Origin: Flavobacterium cellulosilyticum
Lineage (GTDB): Bacteria > Bacteroidota > Bacteroidia > Flavobacteriales > Flavobacteriaceae
Assembly (NCBI RefSeq): GCF_004349355.1
Contig: NZ_SMFK01000009.1
Location: 91,712-155,711 of the forward strand
Length of the DNA: 64,000 bases
Reading direction: 5' to 3'
Part shown: positions 7,619-17,554 of the stretch, piece after piece
How the letters are laid out: each line of letters begins with the position of its first letter
How positions within the stretch are numbered: position 1 is the first letter of the stretch
The notes under the pieces: model-generated
The model's input: the letters and a program-made list of their open reading frames with translations, nothing else
Told to the model about the DNA's origin: nothing
Database searches by the model: none
Program-made: the position numbers and the translations under genes

Positions 7619-10354
7619 ATGAAAATTAAAAACATTTACGCTTTTATACTATTAGGAATTCTATTCTCTTTGCCAGTTTCGGCTCAAAATCAAACCACAA
7701 CTTCTCCCTGGCCAGAAATTGTAAATACAAATCAACCATGGGCTCGCTGGTGGTGGATGGGAAGTGCTGTTGATAAACCCAATTTAAAGAAAAGTTTAGA
7801 AGATTTTCATAATGCTGGAATTGGTGGTGTTGAAATAACGCCAATTTATGGCGTAAAAGGTGAGGAAAATAATTTTATTGATTATCTCTCTCCAAAATGG
7901 ATGGACATGTTGGCATATACTATTAAAGTTACCGATAGTCTTCATATGCAAGTCGATATGGTCTTAGGAACGGGTTGGCCTTATGGAGGACCTCAGGTGA
8001 CTTTAGATCATGCTGCAACCAAATTAATTGTGGAAAAAATTCAGCTTCAAAAAAATGATAAAATTAATCGTGAAATAAAAGTAGTTGATCCCAAAGAAAG
8101 TATTCCAGCCAAACTTTTATATGTTGTGGCTTATGGCGACAATGGTAATTATGTCGATTTAACCAATCAATTAGAAGGAACACATTTGAAGTGGAAAGCA
8201 AAAAAAACAAATTATACTCTTTATGCCATTTTTAGCGGAAAAACGGGACAACAAGTAAAACGCGCTGCGCCAGGTGGGAAAGGATATACTTTAGACCATT
8301 ATTCAAAAGAAGCACTCGAAGCCTATGTACAACCTTTTGATAAAGCCTTAAATGGTTATGAAGGTAAATTACGTTCAATTTTTAATGATAGTTATGAAGT
8401 ATATGGTACCGATTTTACCCCTGCTTTTTTCGAAGAATTCCAAAAAAGAAGAGGTTATGATTTGAAAAAAAACATGCCACAATTAGTAAGTAAAACGAAT
8501 AACGAAGTAGGAAACAGGATAAAAAGTGATTATAGAGAAACACTTTCGGATTTGTTATTAAACAAATTTGATAAATCTTGGACCGAATGGGCTCATACTA
8601 AAAATTTTAAAACCAAATTACAAGCACATGGATCACCAGGAAATTTGATCGATTTGTATGCTTCTGCAGATATTCCGGAGTGCGAAACTTTTGGTTCAAT
8701 GCCTTTCGATATTCCTGGATTAAGAAGGGAAAAAGAAGACATTAGAGAAGGCGATGCTGATCCTGTAATGCTTAAATTTTCATCATCGGCGGGACATATT
8801 GCTGGAAAACCATTGGTTTCATCAGAGACTTTTACATGGTTGAGAGATCATTTTAAAACGGCTTTATCGCAATGCAAACCAGAAGCTGAAGATTTGATGC
8901 TAAACGGAATCAATCATATCTTTCTTCATGGTTCTACTTATTCTCCTACTAGAGCTGCTTGGCCAGGTTGGAAATTTTATGCTTCAGTAAATTTCAATGC
9001 TACTAATACGATTTGGGAGGACGCTCCTGCCCTATTTTCTTATATCGCAAATTGCCAGTCAATGCTTCAACAAGGAAAGCCCGATAATGAGAACTTACTT
9101 TATTGGCCAATTTATGATACTTGGAATGACTATCATGATGGTTCGTTGTTTTTCCAATTCAAAATTCATTCTTTGTCAGAATGGTTGTATGGAACTTCAT
9201 TTTATGAAACAACTAAAAATCTAACGAAGAATGGTTATGGTGTCGATTATATTTCCGATAATTTTATTTTGCAAGCACATGTAGAAAACGGAAAAATTGT
9301 ATTACCAGGAGGAACTTATAAATCATTGATTGTTCCAAATTGTAATCAAATGCCATTGGCTACTTTACAAAAATTAATCGACTTGAAAAAAACGGGTGCC
9401 GTTATTATTTTTGAAGGACTACCTAAATCAGTTCCTGGTTTTAATCAATACAAAAAACAAAACCAACAATTAGCAAAGTTAATTAATAAAAACGCTGCAA
9501 TTATTTCTCCTGTTTCCAATTTATTTAAAACTTTAGAAGGTGCCAAAGTCTACCCAGAAACATTGGTTACTTCAGGTTTAAAATTTATAAGAAGAGATGT
9601 CGATGGAGAAAAAATTTATTTCATAGTCAATCATACTGCTAAAACAATAGATGGTTTTGTTCCTTTGCAAATAGCAAATAAAGAGGTGGTTATATTTGAC
9701 CCATTGACTAAAAATTACGGAAATGCAGAAGTGAAAAAAACTTCAAATATTACTTTTGTGAAATTGCATATAGAGCCTGGACAGTCGTTTATTCTGAAAA
9801 CAGAGAAAAAAACATCTCAACAACCATGGCGATATTACGAAAAAACTGCAGATCCTATTGTCTTAAATGGAGAATGGAACATTAAATTTGATAAAGGGGG
9901 ACCTCTATTGCCTGCAAATGCCAAAATGAATAACTTAGAATCTTGGACAAAATTAAACAAGGATGCAGAAGCTTTCTCTGGAACAGCAACCTACACACTT
10001 GAATTTGAAAATCCAGGAATTGATGCCAACAATTGGAACTTGAGCCTTGGTGATGTTCGCGAAAGTGCGAAAGTATGGTTGAATGGCACGTATATTGGTG
10101 CGGCTTGGTCTGTTCCTTTTAAATTAAATATTGGAAAACTGAAAGAAGGTAAAAATGTAGTAACGGTTCAAGTGACCAATTTAGCAGCTAATAGAGTGAG
10201 AGATATGGAACTAAAAGGCCAAGAATGGAAAATCTTTTATGAAATAAATATGGTGGATAAGGATTATAATAAATTTGATGCAACCAAATGGAGCCCCACA
10301 CCTTCAGGATTGTTAGGGCCAATTACCATTACACCTTTAGAACAAAAAAACTAA
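7619..10354 (+). CDS. GH106 alpha-L-rhamnosidase-like glycoside hydrolase
   Basis: Predicted secreted exo-enzyme releasing alpha-L-rhamnose, here probably from rhamnogalacturonan backbone fragments. A signal peptide ends near LPVSAQ (residue 23). The N-terminal motif PWARWWWMGSAVDKPNL and GIGGVEITPIYG (residues 40-75) is diagnostic of GH106. A TIM-barrel catalytic core follows, and near residues 770-900 a GH2-like sugar-binding beta-sandwich with VWLNGTYIGAAW. The length of 911 aa is in the family range. It lies between the PL22 and GH105 genes, as in known rhamnogalacturonan loci. The assignment rests on motif recognition; linkage specificity is inferred. Confidence 0.88.
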   Translation: MKIKNIYAFILLGILFSLPVSAQNQTTTSPWPEIVNTNQPWARWWWMGSAVDKPNLKKSLEDFHNAGIGGVEITPIYGVKGEENNFIDYLSPKWMDMLAYTIKVTDSLHMQVDMVLGTGWPYGGPQVTLDHAATKLIVEKIQLQKNDKINREIKVVDPKESIPAKLLYVVAYGDNGNYVDLTNQLEGTHLKWKAKKTNYTLYAIFSGKTGQQVKRAAPGGKGYTLDHYSKEALEAYVQPFDKALNGYEGKLRSIFNDSYEVYGTDFTPAFFEEFQKRRGYDLKKNMPQLVSKTNNEVGNRIKSDYRETLSDLLLNKFDKSWTEWAHTKNFKTKLQAHGSPGNLIDLYASADIPECETFGSMPFDIPGLRREKEDIREGDADPVMLKFSSSAGHIAGKPLVSSETFTWLRDHFKTALSQCKPEAEDLMLNGINHIFLHGSTYSPTRAAWPGWKFYASVNFNATNTIWEDAPALFSYIANCQSMLQQGKPDNENLLYWPIYDTWNDYHDGSLFFQFKIHSLSEWLYGTSFYETTKNLTKNGYGVDYISDNFILQAHVENGKIVLPGGTYKSLIVPNCNQMPLATLQKLIDLKKTGAVIIFEGLPKSVPGFNQYKKQNQQLAKLINKNAAIISPVSNLFKTLEGAKVYPETLVTSGLKFIRRDVDGEKIYFIVNHTAKTIDGFVPLQIANKEVVIFDPLTKNYGNAEVKKTSNITFVKLHIEPGQSFILKTEKKTSQQPWRYYEKTADPIVLNGEWNIKFDKGGPLLPANAKMNNLESWTKLNKDAEAFSGTATYTLEFENPGIDANNWNLSLGDVRESAKVWLNGTYIGAAWSVPFKLNIGKLKEGKNVVTVQVTNLAANRVRDMELKGQEWKIFYEINMVDKDYNKFDATKWSPTPSGLLGPITITPLEQKN

Positions 10355-10375
10355 TAAAAACAAAGTAGTATTAAA

Positions 10376-11500
10376 ATGAAAAAGACACTATTATTTTTCG
10401 CTGTTAGCCTAGTATGTGCAAGTACTCTAGTAGCACAAAAGGCTTTCGATAAAAAATTGGTATTGAAACAAATGGAATCTGCCAATGGCTATTTTATGGA
10501 CAAATGGCCTGATACTGGCAAAACAATAATAACCAATAAAGAACGTCCGAGTAATATTTGGACTCGTGGGGTGTATTATGAAGGATTAATGGCATTGCAC
10601 GAAATCTATCCTAAAGAATCGTATTATAACTATGCCTATTCTTGGTCGGAGTTTCACAAATGGAGCTTTAGAAACGGGAGTGCAAATCGTAATGCCGATG
10701 ATTATTGTGCGGCACAAACGTATATTGATTTGTACAATTTAGAACCCGATTCTAAAAAATTAAAAAGTACGAGAGCAACGATGAATATGTTGTTGAACAC
10801 TGCTCAACTCGATGATTGGTCTTGGATTGATGCCATACAAATGGGAATGCCAGTTTTTGCCAAAATGGGTGTTTTAGAAAATGACAATCGCTATTACGAG
10901 AAAATGTATGCCATGTACATGTATTCTAGAAACAAACATGGTGATCATGGTTTATACAATCCTAAGGATGGATTATGGTGGCGTGATGCCGATTTTGATC
11001 CGCCGTATAAAGAACCAAACGGAGAAGATTGCTATTGGAGTCGTGGAAACGGATGGGTAATTGCTGCTTTGGCAAAAGTCCTAACTATAATTCCAGAAAA
11101 CGCTCCTCATAGAAAACAATATGTATCTGATTTAAAAGCTATGGCTGCTGCCTTGGTACCGATACAAAGAACTGATGGTTTTTGGAATGTGAGTTTGCAT
11201 GATGCTACTAATTACGGAAGTAAAGAAGCTTCAGGAACAGCACTTTTTGTGTACGGAATAGCATACGGCATTAACAGTGGAATTTTAAAAAAAGAGCTGT
11301 ATTTGCCAGTTGTTCAAAAAGCTTGGAAAGCACTAACTACAGAGAGTTTACACGAAAATGGTTTTTTAGGGTATTTGCAATCAACAGGTAAAGAACCGAA
11401 AGACGGACAACCATTAACTTATGATAAGATCCCCGATTTTGAAGATTATGGTTTGGGTTGCTTCTTGTTGGCAGGTTCAGAAATTTATAAAATGAAATAA
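10376..11500 (+). CDS. GH105 unsaturated galacturonyl/rhamnogalacturonyl hydrolase
   Basis: YteR/YesR-like enzyme that removes the unsaturated uronic acid left at the non-reducing end by pectin lyases, matching the upstream PL22 product. A signal peptide ends near TLVAQ. The (alpha/alpha)6-barrel shows NADDYCAAQTYIDLY and WIDAIQMGMPVFAKMG (about residues 150-165; the Asp of the WID motif is the catalytic position in the family), then EDCYWSRGNGWVIAALAKVL near residue 222. The length (374 aa) is normal. Its TAA overlaps by one base the ATG of the GH2 gene (TAATG), indicating translational coupling. Confidence 0.93.
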   Translation: MKKTLLFFAVSLVCASTLVAQKAFDKKLVLKQMESANGYFMDKWPDTGKTIITNKERPSNIWTRGVYYEGLMALHEIYPKESYYNYAYSWSEFHKWSFRNGSANRNADDYCAAQTYIDLYNLEPDSKKLKSTRATMNMLLNTAQLDDWSWIDAIQMGMPVFAKMGVLENDNRYYEKMYAMYMYSRNKHGDHGLYNPKDGLWWRDADFDPPYKEPNGEDCYWSRGNGWVIAALAKVLTIIPENAPHRKQYVSDLKAMAAALVPIQRTDGFWNVSLHDATNYGSKEASGTALFVYGIAYGINSGILKKELYLPVVQKAWKALTTESLHENGFLGYLQSTGKEPKDGQPLTYDKIPDFEDYGLGCFLLAGSEIYKMK

Positions 11501-14481
11501 TGATTAAATTTATAAAAGCATTTTGTTTTATCTGTTTGCTGAGTGCGGTCTCCATCGCTTTTTCTCAAGAATTCAAGAGGGAAAAATACAATTTCAATGC
11601 CGATTGGAAATTGAAAACTGGTGACTTAAAAGGGGCTGAAAAAAATAATTTTAATGATAATAAATGGGAGCGTATTACGCTCCCTCATGCCTATAACCAA
11701 AATGAGGCTTTTAAAAAAGATATCGAAAATCTAACCACAGGGATTGTTTGGTACCGCAAGAATTTCAAATTGCCTCAAGGGATTTCCAACAAAAAAGTAT
11801 TTTTAGAATTCGAAGGAATCCGACATGCTGGCGAAATTTATATAAATGGTGCCAAAATTGGTTTGCATGAAAACGGTGTCATGGCTTTTGGTTTGGATAT
11901 TTCAAACTATGTAAAACCATTTCCATTTCAGAATGTGGTGGCACTTCGTATTGATAATGATTGGAAATACAGAGAACAAAGTTCCAATGCTACTTATCAA
12001 TGGAATGACAAAAATTTTAATGCGAATTATGGTGGAATTCCCAAAAATGTATTCCTTCATATCACAGATAAATTATACCAAACGCTCCCTCTTTATTCTA
12101 ATTTAGAAACTACCGGAACTTATATTTATGCGAGTCAAATAAACATTGCCAATAAATCAGCGGTAATTAATGCAGAATCGCAGCTGAAAAATGAATTTTC
12201 CGTTTCTAAAACAGTTACTTATCAAGTAGAACTATTCGATTTAGACAACAAAAAAATAGCCGAATTCTCAGGAAACAAAACGACGATTGCACCAGGTGAA
12301 ACCAAAACAGTAAAAGCATCGCAAGTTATCAATGATTTGCATTTTTGGAGTTGGGGATATGGGTATTTGTATACGGCGAAAACAATTTTGATAGTAGATG
12401 GAAAAGAGGTTGATGCAGTTGCAACCAAAACAGGTTTCCGTAAAACCGAATTCAATAATGGTGAAATTGTTCTCAATGACCGAGTAATTCAGATGAAAGG
12501 CTATGCACAAAGGACGAGCAATGAATGGCCAGCACTAGGAATGTCAGTCCCTGCTTGGATGAGTGATTTTAGTAATCAATTAATGGTCGAAAGTAATGCC
12601 AATTTGGTCCGTTGGATGCATGTGACACCTTGGAAACAAGATGTAGAATCATGTGACAGAGTGGGATTAATGCAAGCCATGCCTGCAGGTGATGCCGAGA
12701 AAGATGCCAAAGGAAATCAATGGATTCAACGGGTGAATTTAATGAGAGATGCCATTATTTACAATCGAAATAATCCGAGTATTGTCTTTTATGAATGTGG
12801 AAATGAATCTATAAGTGAAGTCCACATGCAGGAAATGAAAAATCTCAAAGATACTTATGATCCTCATGGTGGCAGAGCTATTGGATCACGTGAAATGCTC
12901 GATAGTAATGTGGCAGAATATGGTGGCGAAATGCTGTACATTAATAAAAGCGCTCGAAAACCCATGTGGGCAACTGAATATTCTCGAGATGAAGGAATGC
13001 GTAAATATTGGGATGAATATTCACCCCCATTCCACAAAGAAGGAGATGGACCTTTATATCGCGATAAAGACGCTTCTGATTACAATCACAATCAAGACCG
13101 TCATGCAATCGAGGATGTTATTCGTTGGAATGATTATTTCGTCGAGCGTCCTGGTACAGGTAAAAGAGTGAATTCAGGTGGAGTAAATATTATTTTTTCG
13201 GATTCTAATACGCATCATCGAGGCGAATCAAATTATAGAACTAGTGGAGAAGTTGATCCAATGCGCATTCCTAAAGATGGCTTTTTTGCACATCAAGTAA
13301 TGTGGGATGGTTGGGTTGATATCGAAAAACAGCGCACTCACATATTAGGACATTGGAATTATTCTGATGCGACGATAAAAAACGAATATGTGGTTTCTTC
13401 AGGAGAAAAAGTGGAGCTTTTTGTAAATGGAAAATCGAAAGGGTTTGGTAAACGCAGCAATACTTTTTTATTCACTTTCGAAAATATTCCTTTTGAAGCG
13501 GGTACATTAAAAGCCGTGAGTTATGATGCTCAAGGCAAAAATCTTAGTGAAGATAAAAAGATTACTGCAGGAACTCCTTTTGCTATTAAATTAACTCCGC
13601 ATACCAATCCAAATGGATTTGGTGCAGATGGATCTGATGTGGCTTTGGTTGATGTGGAAGTGGTAGATAAAAACGGCCAACGTTGTCCTACCAATAATGC
13701 GATGATACATTTTACATTGACAGGAAACGCCACATGGTTGGGAGGCATTGCACAAGGGCCAGATAATTATATTTTGTCAAAAGATTTGCCTGTCGAAAAT
13801 GGTGTCAATCGCATTATGATTCAATCTACACCGCAATCTGGTGCCATAAGTATTAGTGCTCAATCAAATGATTTGCAATTGGCTACAATTACATTTAACA
13901 CACGTGCTGTTAGTGTTGAAAATGGACTTTCGAAGCAATTACCAGGAAAGGATTTACCCTCCAATTTACAACGTGGACCTACTCCAGAAACAGCTTCTTA
14001 TTCGATTAAAAGAACGCCAGTTTTTATTTCGCATGCCACAGCATTAGCCAATAATGATGATGCGTACAAAAGCTATGATGACAATGAATTGACCGAATGG
14101 ACCAATGACGGAAAAGTAAGTACGGGTCGCATTGTATATACTTTATCTGCACCTTCTCAAATAAACCAATGTGTGGTTAAATTTACAGGCTGGAGAACCA
14201 AAAGTTATCCTATTCGTATATTAGCCGATGGAAAAGAAGTTTTCAAGGGAAACACCAGTCAAAGTTTGGGTTATATTACACTTGATTTAATTCCAATTTT
14301 GGCCAAAGAAATAACTATTGAGTTAACCGGAATTAATACGGAGAAAGATGGTTTTGACAAGATCGTTGAAGTCGATCCTACAAAAGAATTGGATTTGTAC
14401 AAAGATAAAATGGCCGCAGAAGCTAAAGGGCAACTGCGAATAGTTGAAATAGAATTTTATAAAAAACAAGATGAAGAATAG
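11500..14481 (+). CDS. GH2 beta-galactosidase-like glycoside hydrolase, multidomain
   Basis: Secreted GH2 enzyme, probably trimming beta-galactosyl side chains of rhamnogalacturonan I; the sugar specificity is a guess. Order: signal peptide to about residue 22; GH2 sugar-binding domain (to about 195); immunoglobulin-like domain (to about 305); TIM barrel with the acid/base Glu in YECGNES (about residue 436) and the probable nucleophile Glu in ATEYSRDEG (about 492). Ig-like DUF4982/invasin-type modules follow (about 620-810), then a discoidin/NPCBM-like carbohydrate-binding domain (about 845-985). The 993 aa length fits this layout. The start overlaps the GH105 stop, and the last 11 bases overlap the next gene. 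Confidence 0.9.
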   Translation: MIKFIKAFCFICLLSAVSIAFSQEFKREKYNFNADWKLKTGDLKGAEKNNFNDNKWERITLPHAYNQNEAFKKDIENLTTGIVWYRKNFKLPQGISNKKVFLEFEGIRHAGEIYINGAKIGLHENGVMAFGLDISNYVKPFPFQNVVALRIDNDWKYREQSSNATYQWNDKNFNANYGGIPKNVFLHITDKLYQTLPLYSNLETTGTYIYASQINIANKSAVINAESQLKNEFSVSKTVTYQVELFDLDNKKIAEFSGNKTTIAPGETKTVKASQVINDLHFWSWGYGYLYTAKTILIVDGKEVDAVATKTGFRKTEFNNGEIVLNDRVIQMKGYAQRTSNEWPALGMSVPAWMSDFSNQLMVESNANLVRWMHVTPWKQDVESCDRVGLMQAMPAGDAEKDAKGNQWIQRVNLMRDAIIYNRNNPSIVFYECGNESISEVHMQEMKNLKDTYDPHGGRAIGSREMLDSNVAEYGGEMLYINKSARKPMWATEYSRDEGMRKYWDEYSPPFHKEGDGPLYRDKDASDYNHNQDRHAIEDVIRWNDYFVERPGTGKRVNSGGVNIIFSDSNTHHRGESNYRTSGEVDPMRIPKDGFFAHQVMWDGWVDIEKQRTHILGHWNYSDATIKNEYVVSSGEKVELFVNGKSKGFGKRSNTFLFTFENIPFEAGTLKAVSYDAQGKNLSEDKKITAGTPFAIKLTPHTNPNGFGADGSDVALVDVEVVDKNGQRCPTNNAMIHFTLTGNATWLGGIAQGPDNYILSKDLPVENGVNRIMIQSTPQSGAISISAQSNDLQLATITFNTRAVSVENGLSKQLPGKDLPSNLQRGPTPETASYSIKRTPVFISHATALANNDDAYKSYDDNELTEWTNDGKVSTGRIVYTLSAPSQINQCVVKFTGWRTKSYPIRILADGKEVFKGNTSQSLGYITLDLIPILAKEITIELTGINTEKDGFDKIVEVDPTKELDLYKDKMAAEAKGQLRIVEIEFYKKQDEE

Positions 14482-16264
14482 TAGTTTTAAATTAGCATTG
14501 ATTTTTAGTTTTGGTTTTACGTCCTTGATTTTTTCTCAAAATAATGAAATTCCATTATGGCAAATAATACCTGGATCTATTGATGCAGTCGATTATAAGC
14601 AAGAACCTAGAATTGACGATAAAGGAAATATAACAGGAATCAGGAAAGTTACTGAACCTACTTTGAAAGTTTTTTTGGCCAATAACAAAAACACTAAAAA
14701 TACGGCAGTAATTATTTGTCCTGGTGGTTCGTATTCTCTTTTGTCTCACGAAAAAGAAGGGGATAAAGTGGCGGAATGGTTTAATTCTATTGGGGTCTCA
14801 GCTTTTGTTTTAAAATACAGATTACCTAGTGATATCATTATGAAAGACAAAACAATTGGTCCACTTCAAGACGCACAAGAAGCCATTCGAACATTGAGAA
14901 GAAATACAGCAGAATGGAACCTTGATCCAGCTAAAATTGGGATTATTGGATTTTCAGCAGGAGGACATTTAGCATCCACCCTTTCAACACATTATAATGA
15001 TAAAATATATGAATCAAAGGATAATGGAAGTGCTCGCCCTGATTTTTCCATTCTAATTTACCCAGTGATTTCTATGGAAGATGGAATTACACATAAGGGC
15101 TCAAAAGAGAATCTATTAGGTAAAAATGCCAGTAGTGAAATGGTTGCCAAATATTCGAATGAAAAACAAGTTGATTTTAATACGCCCATAACATTTCTAG
15201 TGCATGCTACTGATGATGGAGCAGTTCCCGTAGAAAACAGCATCAATTATTATCTTGCATTGAAAAAAAATAAAGTAGCTGCAGAAATGCACCTTTATGA
15301 AAGTGGCGGACACGGTTTTGGTCTTGGTGTTCAAGGAACGAATGTCAATTGGCCAAAAGCCTGTGAAAAATGGTTGATTGCCAATGCATTTATTCCCAAA
15401 GCTGATGGCTATGTTTTTTCCTATTTTAAAGGAAACGGCGAAGATGGTTTGCACTTGGCTTACAGTGAAGATGGCTATAAATGGGATTCTTTAAAAAAAG
15501 ACACTTCTTTTTTAACTCCAGAAGTTGGTAAAGACAAATTGATGCGTGATCCATGTATTATAAAAGGAGGTGATGGATTGTATCACATGGTTTGGACCGT
15601 GAGTTGGACAGATAAAGGAATAGGATATGCCTCTTCAGCCGATTTGATTCATTGGTCTACGCAAGAATTTATTCCAGTTATGGCTCATGAGAAAAATGCC
15701 CGTAATACTTGGGCTCCTGAAATCACTTTCGACGAAAAAAACAATCAATACATGATTTATTGGGCTTCAACTGTAGAAGGGAAATTTACCGAAACTAAAT
15801 CAGAAGAAGAAAAAGGGTACAATCATAGAATATATTACACCACAACTAAAGATTTTAAAAAGTTCTCGCGCACCAAACTACTCTATGAACCGGGTTTTAA
15901 TGTAATAGATGCCACTATTTTAAAACAAGATAAAGGGTTTGTTATGTTTCTAAAAGATGAAACTAAAAATCCTGTGCAGAAGAATATTAAAATGGCCTAT
16001 AGCGAAAAATTAACTGGACCTTATACCAAAGCAAGTGCACCAATTACTGGAAATTATTGGGCTGAAGGACCAACAGCAATACAAATTAATGGTGCTTGGA
16101 CGGTGTATTTTGATAAATATAGAGATCATAAATATGGAGCTGTTCAGGAAACGGCAACTGGTTGGCAAGATATTTCAGAAGGAATTAGTTTCCCATCGGG
16201 TACTCGTCACGGAACTATTATTAAAGTTCCAGCAGCAGTAATTGATAGTTTGAAAAAGGAATAA
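14471..16264 (+). CDS. Alpha/beta-hydrolase esterase fused to a GH43-like domain
   Basis: Two catalytic domains in one secreted protein (signal peptide ending near LIFSQ). Residues 40-300 are an acetylesterase-type alpha/beta hydrolase: CPGGSY oxyanion region, nucleophile elbow GFSAGGH (Ser about 161), Asp in HATDDGAVP (about 245) and His in ESGGHGFG (about 279). Residues 312-595 are a five-bladed GH43-like propeller: MRDPCII (base Asp about 359), NTWAPEITFD, and YWAEGPTAI (acid Glu about 531). The gene ends the PUL operon and starts inside the GH2 gene. The enzyme probably deacetylates and removes arabinose or galactose residues from pectin side chains; the exact substrate is unknown. Confidence 0.85.
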   Translation: MKNSSFKLALIFSFGFTSLIFSQNNEIPLWQIIPGSIDAVDYKQEPRIDDKGNITGIRKVTEPTLKVFLANNKNTKNTAVIICPGGSYSLLSHEKEGDKVAEWFNSIGVSAFVLKYRLPSDIIMKDKTIGPLQDAQEAIRTLRRNTAEWNLDPAKIGIIGFSAGGHLASTLSTHYNDKIYESKDNGSARPDFSILIYPVISMEDGITHKGSKENLLGKNASSEMVAKYSNEKQVDFNTPITFLVHATDDGAVPVENSINYYLALKKNKVAAEMHLYESGGHGFGLGVQGTNVNWPKACEKWLIANAFIPKADGYVFSYFKGNGEDGLHLAYSEDGYKWDSLKKDTSFLTPEVGKDKLMRDPCIIKGGDGLYHMVWTVSWTDKGIGYASSADLIHWSTQEFIPVMAHEKNARNTWAPEITFDEKNNQYMIYWASTVEGKFTETKSEEEKGYNHRIYYTTTKDFKKFSRTKLLYEPGFNVIDATILKQDKGFVMFLKDETKNPVQKNIKMAYSEKLTGPYTKASAPITGNYWAEGPTAIQINGAWTVYFDKYRDHKYGAVQETATGWQDISEGISFPSGTRHGTIIKVPAAVIDSLKKE

Positions 16265-16318
16265 ATCAGTTTATTGGTAAAAAACCTAATTAGCAACTGC
16301 ACGATTTCAAGCTACTAT

Positions 16319-17003
16319 CTAATTCATCATTCTATATTCATTTGGCGTAAAGCCAGTACATTTTTTAAACATACGATTTAAATGCTGAGTGTATTTAAAA
16401 CCAAGTTCAAAAGCGATTTTACTAATTGACTTTTCAGTATCGAAAATCTTTTCCTTGGCCACATCAATCAATTTTAGTTGCATGTGTTCCTGCGCCGATT
16501 TTCCCGTTTCTTTTTTAATTAAATCTCCAAAATAGTTGGGAGAAAGATGCAAACGATCTGCAAAATATCCAACAGAAGGCAACCCTAAATCTTGGGTAGT
16601 TTCTGACTGGAAATAATCGTTCAATAGGTTTTCAAATTTTGATAAGATATCAGTGTTCATATTTTCTCTGGTGATGAATTACCTATCATAAATCGAATGC
16701 AATAGTTTAATAGTAACTCGATATTATTGGTAATAATACTTTTACTATGTTTATCAATAACTGATCCAATTCGTACTCCAGTTTGCTCAATAAATCTTTA
16801 ATATTTTGTTGTTCTTTCAAAGACAAATGCAAAGATTCATTCGAATCATAAGAAAAAAAGGAAAACTGAATCATTTGCATGCCAAGTAAGGTACCTTTTA
16901 TTAAATCAGGATGAAAAAGTAGTGCTAAACCTGAAGGCTGATAATTCTCTTCATTATTGATTTTAAGAACTTGCTCAGGACTAATAAAAACCAGCTTTCA
17001 AAT
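16319..17003 (-). pseudogene. Decayed AraC-family transcriptional regulator
   Basis: The C-terminal 113 codons (16319-16660) encode an intact pair of AraC helix-turn-helix motifs (LSPNYFGDLIKKETGKSA and ISKIAFELGFKYTQHLNRMF). Upstream on the same strand, the normal effector-domain sequence continues in other frames: ISPEQVLKINNEEN then SGLALLFHPDLIKGTLLG, NESLHLSLKEQQNIKDLLSK, and IDKHSKSIITNNIELLLNYC. Joining them needs frameshifts near 16757-16763 and 16688-16693. A TAA at 16679-16681 stands where a CAA codon is expected. The N-terminal part is missing beyond about 17003. The C-terminal fragment could still be translated as a small DNA-binding protein, but the gene is broken. Confidence 0.8.
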
Positions 17004-17031
17004 CCTGACAGTAATTGAAGGAATAGGTTAG

Positions 17032-17544
17032 TATCAAGAACTAAGCAAATCCATTCAAATAATACAAAAAGAGAATGTAGTTAAAATTCTTAAAAATCTA
17101 ACTTATCAAATTTTTACCGACCAAATTATTTCTTTACCTTTAACACATCAATCTACCACTCCTCCAGAAAATAGACTGGAAAAAGGATTGGCCAGACAAA
17201 AGGAAATTTTTGGCGACCAGATAGATAAGAGGTATAAAAATTCACCCAAAGATTTATTACACATTCAACACTATTTATCTGCTAATTGTTTTGGTAATTA
17301 TATTTCCCGAAAAGGATTGGAAGTTCAAGTTCGGGAGATGATAACACTTTCATTTCTAATTGCAATGTGTGGAACAGAAAGCCAGATAAAAGGTCATATT
17401 AAAGGCAACATCAATGTAGGGAACGATAGACAAAGCCTTATTAATTTAATGACACAATTACTACCCTATGTGGGCTATCAACGTACTTTAAATGCCATTA
17501 ATTGTTTGAATGAAATTGTACCCATAAATAATATAATTAATTAA
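17032..17544 (+). pseudogene. 5'-truncated carboxymuconolactone decarboxylase-family gene
   Basis: The reading frame opens just after an in-frame TAG (17029-17031) and runs to 17544. The 3' part (from a possible TTG start at 17188) is a clear carboxymuconolactone decarboxylase/AhpD-like domain: ARQKEIFGD, LLHIQHYLSANCFGNY, REMITLSFLIAMCGTESQIKGH and QLLPYVGYQRTLNAINCLNE. Related proteins are two-domain and about 230-260 aa; the first domain is missing here. The upstream end abuts the remnant of the AraC gene in opposite orientation, which suggests a deletion. The catalytic-type CxxxxxxH arrangement is retained, so a short protein might still fold. The next gene begins 10 bp downstream. Confidence 0.6.
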
Positions 17545-17554
17545 AAACACAGAT

